A stretch of DNA of 47,978 nucleotides from an uncultured Saprospiraceae bacterium (GTDB taxonomy: Bacteria; Bacteroidota; Bacteroidia; Chitinophagales; Saprospiraceae). Below the pieces are notes generated by a model. The model did not search any database, had not been told where the DNA came from, and saw only the letters and a list, made by a program, of their open reading frames with translations. Made by a program: the position numbers and the translations under genes. The stretch spans positions 1-47,978 of the forward strand of contig CALLPK010000048.1 in assembly GCA_938015415.1 (NCBI GenBank). The letters are read 5' to 3'. Below, piece by piece: positions 27,601 through 34,700 of this stretch (position 1 is its first letter; each line of letters begins with the position of its first letter).

Positions 27601-28791
27601 TCTTCGGAAGGAATGCCTTTTTCGGCACAATGGAATGGGATCGGCATTAGTGGAAACACCGATTTAATTCAAACGGTCAATGCACCAGGAACCTACCAAC
27701 TGGTCATTACCAATACTAATAATGGTTGTACCCAATCCGAATCTGTAACGGTGGTAGAAAATGTTGAGACTCCGGTCATAGCAATTAATGGAAATAGATT
27801 TTTAGATTGTGAAACGGCTACCGCTTCCTTGGATATACAAATTTTATCTCCGATCAATCAGTTTTCATTGGAATGGACAAATCCTGACGGATCAACGATG
27901 TCTACCAGTGACCTGGAAAGGGAGGTGGATGAAACGGGTACATATTCTTTGTTAATTACCGATCTGACAAATGGCTGTACGCAGATAGAAATATTGTCAA
28001 TTGCTCCTGATCCAGGAGGTCCGACAGATGCAATATTTGATTTGACAAGTCCCTCTTGTTTTGGTGAAGATGACGGAGCTATTGTAATTGATTCGGTGAT
28101 TGGTGGAGTAGGGACTTTCCTTTTTTCCTTTGGGGATAACAATAATTATACTGCTATAAATCAATTTGGCCGCTTGGAAGCGGGATCTTATCCAGTGAGC
28201 ATTCAGGATGTAAATGGTTGTACCTGGAGTACGGATGTTCTGTTGTCGCAGCCAAACGAATTTGTAGTTGATCTGGGAGAAGATAGAGACATATTATTGG
28301 GGGATAGTCTTCGTTTATTTGGGGATTTCTCTAATCCCGTAGATACCTTTTTTTGGAATGATACCAGTTTCTTATCTTGTGTAAATTGTGTCAATCCTTT
28401 TGTCAAACCAGTGAATACCACACAGATAGTATTGACGGCAATTGATGAAAACGGATGTGAGAGTTCAGATGTTCTCCTTCTCTCGATTGATAAAGAAAGA
28501 AACGTATACATTCCTTCTGCTTTTAGTCCTAATGGAGATGGCCAGAATGATCGATTTACAATTTACGGTGGAAACGGAATAGCAGAGATCGAATATTTAC
28601 AAATTTTCAACCGTTGGGGTGCCTTGGTATTTGAACAAAAAGAATTTCCTCCCAACGCTGAACCACTCGGCTGGGATGGCTCTTTTAAAGGAGATCCCGC
28701 CGAAAGTGGTGTGTATATCTATCAAATGAAGGTGATCTTTGTAGATGGATTTGAAATCTTCTACCGCGGTGACGTAACCATCGTCCGATAA
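24691..28791 (+). CDS. Secreted T9SS type B cargo: seven-repeat propeller, Ig-like domains, CHU_C sorting domain
   Basis: The 1366-residue protein has a signal peptide at 1-29 (cleavage after VMAQ). From residue 34 to about 454 there are seven units of about 60 residues. Each starts with a WD-x-x-x-GG pattern, contains DGGYLLGG or a variant and ends near WIVKTD-x-x-G; they probably form a seven-bladed beta-propeller. About eight Ig/PKD-like stretches follow, marked by NGC and a final cysteine strand (VTNTNGC-like). Residues 1272-1366 are the gliding-motility CHU_C domain, beginning VYIPSAFSPNGDGQND, the type B sorting signal of the type IX system. It should cross the outer membrane and end up on the surface or released. 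The gene ends 6 bp from the convergent patatin gene. The ligand of the propeller is unknown. Confidence 0.88.
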   Translation: MFKNLPFHALSCSLVFLCCLVWNSSVMAQIEPLWDRSYGGSRWEELNSAEETNDGGYILAGFSSSLENDGDVTAANEGIGDFWILKTNSLGNKEWDARFGGDGLDRANSVIQTTDGGYLLGGTSASGISGQKQSLNRGLDDYWIVKTDAVGNFEWEETYGGDNLEILSSVIQTADGGYLLGGLSLSGISGEKTEPNLGGFDHWIIKISATGSVEWDKTLGGAEEERLNVVQLAPDGHFLLGGSTQSDAGDDITSPSLGIKDMWFVKASSIDGSIIWQHRYGGSEVEELSAFQQTIDGGFFLAGGSDSDISGSKSENSRGGIDMWGIKIDALGNKEWDVTFGGSELDNCYGLKQNSAGYYLLGGFSRSGVEGDKSEPNQGGWDYWMVYIDENGNKQWDRTIGGTDNDVMFNLFQNQTGGYILAGASSSTISGDKTDDTNGLNDFWLVKTVCDLEINLRDTIVCQNERLLLDAFNNSNCTDCLYDWSDIGRGDSIREVAVTVPQTYRVTITNTSGCQKSAALSVTVINTPTAELGPDQTTCVNEPVTLNPASPASSDFLWSTSEITPTISTAEAGRYLVTVTSTNGCSTVDSINILTNPLPSVDLGPDVLVCPMEALILDAENPGSNHAWSNGGSGQMETFNPTGPESIFVVVTNANNCIGRDTIEVLGIYDRPQVIDSAVICSSDNNTYVVEFTVSGGDPASYQITSSTTFSQLGNTYTSVPIPRDGAYAFSISDGRGCIPILFQGMGDCPCASLAGDADLTPLEICGDEVITIDFTNQFLDATDTVEYLLHEGDATTIGNILWTRKQPEVSYNAGLNYNQIYFLTAIVGNDSGNGQVDMTDGCLSQSMGIAVQFFENPVAAIISQTGSSTLTCEGGGSSLILSGQNAQPAGNIDYAWSTADGQILGAVNEINVEVNAAGTYQLIVTNVGSTCTDTSSFTVNASVDFPVVDINTVGELTCLDSVVVLDASNSSEGMPFSAQWNGIGISGNTDLIQTVNAPGTYQLVITNTNNGCTQSESVTVVENVETPVIAINGNRFLDCETATASLDIQILSPINQFSLEWTNPDGSTMSTSDLEREVDETGTYSLLITDLTNGCTQIEILSIAPDPGGPTDAIFDLTSPSCFGEDDGAIVIDSVIGGVGTFLFSFGDNNNYTAINQFGRLEAGSYPVSIQDVNGCTWSTDVLLSQPNEFVVDLGEDRDILLGDSLRLFGDFSNPVDTFFWNDTSFLSCVNCVNPFVKPVNTTQIVLTAIDENGCESSDVLLLSIDKERNVYIPSAFSPNGDGQNDRFTIYGGNGIAEIEYLQIFNRWGALVFEQKEFPPNAEPLGWDGSFKGDPAESGVYIYQMKVIFVDGFEIFYRGDVTIVR

Positions 28792-28797
28792 TAATTT

Positions 28798-29964
28798 TTA
28801 AACAATTTTATTTCTGTTTAAAAATCCTTCGATATCAAAATTTTCTAAATCACTATTTATTTTTTTATCAAAAACAGCTGGAAAATGTGCTGGTTTTATC
28901 TGCACTTTTGCGGCTTTCTCTCCGATACACGTGAGCGTGAAGCAATTTTTAGCTTCTGACATTTCGTATAAACCTTTTGGATCAACCGACTTAAAACCTA
29001 ATTCAGCCAACGGGGCTTTTTCTAAAATAGCATTGTATCGCAGATAGTGTAGAAGAGGCTTTTGGGTAATCAGGTCATCTTTTAAGTCGCCTATTTCACT
29101 ATCTATAGTTTTTGCAGTTGGACTGTTAGAAAAGTATTGTAAAAGCATTTCGTTGGTGGAGGTCGCGTCTCTCATGAGCATAGAAATTACGCCACCGGCC
29201 CAGTCCCAGAGTTTATTGTCGGTAACCATATCAATACTTTCTTTATTTTCCCATTCCCCCGTACCGACGGAGACGATCATCAAATTTTCGTCTCCCGTTT
29301 TCCAGTTGAGATGATAAGATTTTAAGGTGGCCAGTAAAAACATCTGGAAGGCAGGATTATTATGCATACTAACACCACCATCTACAAAAGCGCCATTTTC
29401 ACCATTCCCGATATCGAGGATTTCTGGCTTGAAATAGGTAGGTGCCGCAGTGCTCGCCCGGATCACCTGTCGAACTAAATAGTTTTTGGTATATTTAAAA
29501 TATTTCCCATCAGGATGATTAAAAACCGGCCAGGTACTTCCTGTATCTGCCCTTTTGGTGATGACGCAAAAACCGGTTTTTAGTCGATCACTACTCATGG
29601 TCATATCACCAAATATTTTTTTTAATTCCTTTTCTAAAGATTTTATTTGAAATTTATAACTCAGCCTTTTAAAAATACTAACCTTACGACTGAATATTTT
29701 TTCTCCTAATTTATTGTACAACTCTTTAATTTCTGTAGCGGACATACCGATGGCCAGCCCACCGGCGATAATGGAGCCGGTACTCGTTCCTCCGATCAGA
29801 TCAAAATAATCACAGAGTCGGAAGTTAAGATTATTGTGCCGTTTTTGTAACATCTTTTCCATTCGCTCGAGATAGCCCAGCGTGATAGCTCCTCGGATTC
29901 CACCACCATCAAGTGCGAGTATTCTTTTAGGTCCGGGGGTAGTGAGTTTTTCTTTTAAGTTCAT
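28798..29964 (-). CDS. Patatin-like phospholipase
   Basis: This 388-residue serine lipid hydrolase has a glycine-rich oxyanion loop LALDGGGIRG (16-25), nucleophile S61 in GGTSTGS and catalytic D195 in VDGGVSMHNNP, so the Ser-Asp dyad is intact. RASTAAPTYF (169-178) is also typical. There is no signal peptide, so it should act inside the cell, on membrane phospholipids. Cytoplasmic patatins of this type serve as abortive-infection effectors in some anti-phage systems (CapV in CBASS), but many patatins have other roles. It is the second gene after the SLATT gene (114 bp, same strand), and the locus is divergent from a TIR gene. No C-terminal sensor domain is recognised in the last 150 residues. 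Confidence 0.88.
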   Translation of the reverse strand: MNLKEKLTTPGPKRILALDGGGIRGAITLGYLERMEKMLQKRHNNLNFRLCDYFDLIGGTSTGSIIAGGLAIGMSATEIKELYNKLGEKIFSRKVSIFKRLSYKFQIKSLEKELKKIFGDMTMSSDRLKTGFCVITKRADTGSTWPVFNHPDGKYFKYTKNYLVRQVIRASTAAPTYFKPEILDIGNGENGAFVDGGVSMHNNPAFQMFLLATLKSYHLNWKTGDENLMIVSVGTGEWENKESIDMVTDNKLWDWAGGVISMLMRDATSTNEMLLQYFSNSPTAKTIDSEIGDLKDDLITQKPLLHYLRYNAILEKAPLAELGFKSVDPKGLYEMSEAKNCFTLTCIGEKAAKVQIKPAHFPAVFDKKINSDLENFDIEGFLNRNKIV

Positions 29965-29990
29965 AATTTTTCATTTAGTTTTTTGAATGT

Positions 29991-30033
29991 ACTATTCTGA
30001 TGACTTCCATATTGTCTGGAAAAGCAGAATAGT
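29991..30033 (-). promoter_or_regulatory. Intercistronic hairpin between SLATT and patatin genes
   Basis: ACTATTCTG (29991-29999) and CAGAATAGT (30025-30033) form a perfect 9-bp stem. Inside it TTCCA (30005-30009) pairs with TGGAA (30017-30021), making a second stem with a 7-base loop. The structure ends 26 bp before the patatin ATG on the minus strand. No T-run follows, so mRNA processing or translational control of patatin is as likely as termination. Confidence 0.45.
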
Positions 30034-30078
30034 TGAAGTTGTTTTGAAATTGCAGTTGAAGTTAAATTTTTAAAACGA

Positions 30079-30495
30079 TCATTCGGTGAGCGTACTCTGC
30101 CAGGTTTGGTTTTCATCACTCATGATTCCCTCACAGCGAGTGACTAAAAGCGGCAGTACCTGAGATTTTTCGTAAGGGCCAGATTTTGTTAGGAACAATA
30201 ATTTTTCCCGTTTTAATGATTCCGCCGTATTTCTGTAAGTCAGCCATTGTTCCTGATATTTATACAACGAAGAAATACCTTCAAAAAAAGCAATGATTAA
30301 ACTACCAGCAGCAATGGCAATTTTTATATGAGGCGTTTTATCACTCATAATACCCGTTAAAAATGGCAAGGTAACGGAAATCAGGATGACAATTATTTTG
30401 ACTGTATAATGTCTTTTTTTTAGAACAGATGATTTTTTATCATACCAGGAGATTTGGTTATCTATTCGCTCCTCTAAATAGTTTTCAGTGGTCAT
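30079..30495 (-). CDS. SLATT/DUF4231 two-helix membrane protein
   Basis: The 138-residue protein matches the DUF4231 layout. It begins YLEERIDNQISWYDKKS, then has TM1 (about 31-50) and TM2 (about 58-76) joined by a short loop, followed by the conserved cytoplasmic segment YKYQEQWLTYRNTAE, LKREKLLFLTKSGPY and a terminal ENQTW. SLATT proteins, of which DUF4231 is one family, are predicted membrane effectors of bacterial conflict systems, possibly pore formers, often coupled to nucleotide-generating or TIR modules. Here it precedes the patatin gene and is separated by 86 bp from the divergent TIR gene at 30582. Function in this organism is inferred. Confidence 0.85.
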   Translation of the reverse strand: MTTENYLEERIDNQISWYDKKSSVLKKRHYTVKIIVILISVTLPFLTGIMSDKTPHIKIAIAAGSLIIAFFEGISSLYKYQEQWLTYRNTAESLKREKLLFLTKSGPYEKSQVLPLLVTRCEGIMSDENQTWQSTLTE

Positions 30496-30522
30496 ATTTT
30501 AAAAGTTTTCATTTTTTGGTGC

Positions 30523-30530
30523 TATCTTTA
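30523..30530 (+). promoter_or_regulatory. TATCTTTA box, weak promoter candidate for the TIR gene
   Basis: TATCTTTA differs by one base from the Bacteroidota -7 consensus and lies about 50 bp before the TIR start at 30582. No clear TTTG box sits at the right distance. The 86-bp divergent spacer must hold promoters for both directions. Confidence 0.25.
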
Positions 30531-30581
30531 CACAGCTTCAATATAATAATTCTCCAAAATAGTGAAAAAATTAATGAAAAC

Positions 30582-31358
30582 ATGGCAGCCAAGATCTTTA
30601 TTTCTTATTCTCATCGTGACGAAAATTTTAAGGACGATTTACAAATCGGTCTGGCTTCTCTAAAAAATAATGGACACATTGCCACCTGGGATGATCGTGC
30701 TATTATGGCGGGTGAAGAATGGGATCATCAGATCAAAGATGCTTTGTATGAGGCGGATATCATTATTCTTCTCGTTAGCCCAGATTTTTTGGCCTCTCGT
30801 TATGTTAGAGAACAGGAAATTAAAATCGCCATGGACCGACACGCTAACCCCTCTGACTCTGCGGTGGTCGTTCCGGTCATTATCCGTCCTTGTGATTGGA
30901 AAGACAACGCGTTTTCTCGTTTACAGGCGCTTCCAAAAAATAGCAAACCCATTACATCCTGGTCTAATTACGACGAAGCAATGCTCGATGTAGTCTCTGG
31001 TCTCAAAAAATTAGTCATGCGTAAAAAAAATGCGCCAGCAACTAATATTTCTACAGCTTCCACCACGTCTCCTCCCATTGTTACCTATGTTTCGACCCCT
31101 CCTCCCGAACCCCAAAATCTAGATACTACGAAACTCAAGAATATGATTGGAACAGGCAAAACAAAAAATGTGATTGCTTCTTTGTTGGCAGACCAAAGTC
31201 TAGACGAAATGACCCGGAATCAGGTAATTATGATGGATCAAAAATTTCGCACGCTTCAAAACGAGAAGTTGATCGGTATCCTTTCCGATGAGAACGCTAA
31301 TCGGAAAAGTGCTCAAATTAATTATGGTTTGCTTCAAATTCTCGACAATATCTCTTAA
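30582..31358 (+). CDS. TIR-domain protein with C-terminal EAD11-like adaptor domain
   Basis: I chose the ATG at 30582 (258 residues) because KIFISYSHRDENFKDD, the first TIR strand and helix, follows at once; the 51 codons upstream in frame look noncoding. The TIR domain (1-145) has the BB-loop region WDDRAIMAGEEWD and a candidate catalytic glutamate E79 in SRYVREQEIKIA, as in NAD-cleaving TIRs. A Pro/Thr-rich linker (150-180) leads to residues 183-258. These start LKNMIGTGKTKNVIASLLAD and end GILSDENANRKSAQINYGLL, the pattern of effector-associated domain 11. Such domains are thought to pair with a matching domain on a partner protein, recruiting the effector on activation. It is divergent from the SLATT and patatin genes. 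Confidence 0.85.
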   Translation: MAAKIFISYSHRDENFKDDLQIGLASLKNNGHIATWDDRAIMAGEEWDHQIKDALYEADIIILLVSPDFLASRYVREQEIKIAMDRHANPSDSAVVVPVIIRPCDWKDNAFSRLQALPKNSKPITSWSNYDEAMLDVVSGLKKLVMRKKNAPATNISTASTTSPPIVTYVSTPPPEPQNLDTTKLKNMIGTGKTKNVIASLLADQSLDEMTRNQVIMMDQKFRTLQNEKLIGILSDENANRKSAQINYGLLQILDNIS

Positions 31359-31796
31359 ATAATAACTTCTCAGTTAATACTCCTTGCTATACTTGGCATA
31401 GTCATTGTTAAAAATAAATTTATAGTTGCTGTGGATTTTCCAATTTTTAGCATCTAGATTTTAACCACTCATTTAGCACTTCTCTTTGTATATCCTATTC
31501 TACGGATTAAAACAGAATAAATAACAATTAATTCATATCTGATAAAATTATATTTAAGTGGTATAGTATTTGTCTGTCTATACATAGGTTTAGACATTAT
31601 ACGCTGCACCCTATTTTCTGAATGTTTCATTATCCCCACTATTAAAAGAATTTTCTTAGCTGGTTAATCCCATTTTTTTAATAAAAAACCATCTAAATAT
31701 TAATTTTTTTAGTAGAAACTATCTAGGCAAATGATTTGATTTTCAAAGAGTTATATAGCTTTTGGTAGTCGTGATACTTCGCGCAAATTTTATCAT
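31359..31796. other. AT-rich intergenic region upstream of the giant adhesin
   Basis: The 438 bp hold no credible gene or RNA. A near-consensus promoter (31735-31764) lies close to the adhesin start. The rest is AT-rich without clear repeats. Confidence 0.5.
31735..31764 (+). promoter_or_regulatory. Promoter candidate for the giant adhesin
   Basis: TTTG (31735-31738), 17 bases, then TAGCTTTTG (31756-31764), near the TAnnTTTG consensus but with a short spacer and one extra T. The ATG at 31797 would be about 25-30 nt from the transcription start. Confidence 0.3.
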
Positions 31797-34700
31797 ATGA
31801 ACAGAAGATTTACCCTTAAATTTTCATCGACAATTTTCGATAAAAATTTATTAGGATCACCGCTTAATCCACAGTTAATTGAGTCAGATGCTCATTTTAG
31901 CTGCTTTTCTGTTTGGAGTATCTTCTCTAAATCAACTTTTTGCACGTTAACAAAATTATTTTTAATATTTTTTCTGTTAGGAGCTTCTACCTTTTCTTTC
32001 TCTCAGGATTGTGATACTGATGGTATTTTAGACGCAGATGATTTTTGTCCCTGTGTTGCTCCTGCTGGAGCCGTAAATATTTATGGCTGTGATTTTTCTT
32101 CTACTTGTGATGCCGTAGCGCCGGCTGACATTAATTTTTCTCCCGCGGGAAATAATACGGATCCGGCCTATGTTACCCTTTATATAATGACAGATTCGGT
32201 GGGTGTAATTATAGATACCACCTCAATTGTCCCTTCCTTCTTTGGAGTAACTCCTGGAAAATATATGGTTCTTGCCATTGATTATGAAGACGATAGTTCA
32301 ATTACAAATACTACTGTTGGTGACACCCTTAAAAATATCACCGCAAATTGTATTGATTTTTCGGATGCCCTGACCTATACGATCTGTCCGGATGAGATTT
32401 GTAATAACGGTATTGATGATGATCAGGATGGAAATACAGATTGTGCAGATAGTGCATGTATCAGTCCGGTTGCAGTTGCTACTGGTCCGGGTACCGTTTG
32501 TGAAGGAGATACCATTTTTTTATTTGAAACAGGTACCAATGCCGTCTCTTGGAGTTGGACCGGACCAAATTCATTTGCTTCTACCGACCAAAACCCATTT
32601 ATTGAAAATCCTACAACTAGTGCCAATGGCGTTTATAACGTAGTAACGACCAGCGCAGATAACTGTACCAGCACCGCTTCGGTGTCCGTTACGGTCAATC
32701 CATCACCTATTGCTAATTTTTTACTCACATCTGATACTTGTGCAAATGAGGTAATAACCATTCAGGCGGATAACGCTGGAGTAGGAGCTACTTATGACTG
32801 GTTTGTCTTTGATAATATCCCATTTGCTGCTAGTGGAATCGGGCCACACAGTATATCTTTTAGTAGCAGTGGTCTTAAATTTATAAATCTTACTGTAAGT
32901 CTTAATGGTTGTACTAGTGAGTATATCCATCTTATTGACATTTATGATAATCCAGCAGCAGTTGCTATGGGACCGGGTACCGTATGTGAAGGCGATACTA
33001 TTTTTTTATCTGAAACAGGAACCGGTGCTACTTCTTGGAGTTGGACCGGACCAAATTCATTTGCTTCTACCGACCAAAATCCATTTATTGCGAATTCTAC
33101 TACCAGTGCCAACGGTTCTTATAACGTAGTAACGACCAGCGCAGATAACTGTACCAGCACCGCTTCGGTATCCGTAACGGTCAATCCATCACCTATTGCT
33201 AATTTTCCAACACCACCCGATACTTGCCAAAACGAGCTGATCACCTTTTTGGCAGATGATGCCGGAGTGGGAGCTACTTATGATTGGGGGTTTACTGCTG
33301 GTGCTTCCTCTACAAGTGCTACCGGAATAGGGCCGCATGATATCTCTTTTAGTAATAGTGGCAACAATACTGCTACTCTTACGGTGACTCTGAATGGTTG
33401 TTCTGACCTTTATTCTGTGCTTTTTAATATTAATGAAAACCCTATTGTCACTTTTGATCTACCTGACTCTACTTTTTGCCTCAACGACTCACCAGTTGCA
33501 TTGACTGGTATATCTCCGACAGGTGGAACTTTTTCTGGACCAGGTGTTTCTGGATCAAACTTCGATCCTGCAATCGCAGGAGCAGGGACACATACCATCA
33601 CTTATTCTTATAGCGATGGAAATGGATGTACCAATTCTGCCACGGACGAAATAACCGTCTTTGATCTTCCGGTTGTGGTTTTTGAAGAGCCTGTTGATAC
33701 GATATGTAGTACGGCAAACTTATTTTCTCTTAGTGGCAATACGCCATCGGGAGGAACTTTTTCGGGGATAGGAGTTACTGGTACTGATTTTGATCCGGCA
33801 ACTGCTGGTATAGGAACCCATGTTATTACTTACAGTTATACAGATTTAAGTGGTTGTAGCAATACAAATCAGGATTCAATCAGGGTAGTAAACGAAATAA
33901 TTCCCGCCGTGACAATCACTGATGCTAGTGCTTGTGGAGCCAATGATGGAGAAATTCGGATTTCAGTTGGTAATCCAGCCTTTGATTATGAATTTAGCTT
34001 AAACGCAGGACCCACAACTACCGATACCATTTTTACCGGGTTAACGTCAGGTACCTTTAATATTACTTATGTTAACAACTCTACCTTCTGTGAAGGAAGC
34101 CTGGGGCCATTTACGATCTCGGAACCTGGTTCTCCAGTCGCTGATATTGACGCGGCCGATAAAGGATGTCTCAACGAGGTCCAGGATTTTACGGCGATTG
34201 CTGCTGGGCCTGGCGCTACCTATAGCTGGGATTTTGGTGCGAATGCTACCCCTGCTACTGCCACTGGACTAGGAGCACATACGGTTGCTTTTTCAACAAT
34301 TGGTAATCAGGAGGTTGTCCTAACCGTCACCGAAAATAGTTGTGTTTCTACGGATACTTTGTTAGTTGATATAAATGATTTACCGACAGTGGATTTCAAT
34401 ATTTCAAATAATACACTTTGTATTGATCAAAATATTAGTTTTTTAACCGATGGAAGCCCCGCGGGCGGAACCTATTTTGGAGATGGTGTTTCTGGTAGCA
34501 GTTTTAATGCATCGGTTGCTGGAGTTGGGATTCACACGATCGTGTACACATTCACCGATGTAAACGGCTGTACAAATTCTGCCTCGGATGACATAGAGGT
34601 GTTTAGCGAGCCGGTCATTAATACCATAAATGTTGTACAACCCACTGATTGTGGTGCCTCAGATGGAAGTATTTCTATAGTCACTTCCGGTGGTAGTGGT

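Noticed and set aside
30429-30581. 51-codon upstream extension of the TIR protein
   Set aside because: It overlaps the divergent SLATT coding region and spacer; the TIR fold begins immediately after the ATG at 30582.
28798-31358. Classical CBASS operon
   Set aside because: A patatin is present, but no CD-NTase, Cap2/Cap3 or HORMA/TRIP13 gene is adjacent, so this label is not supported.
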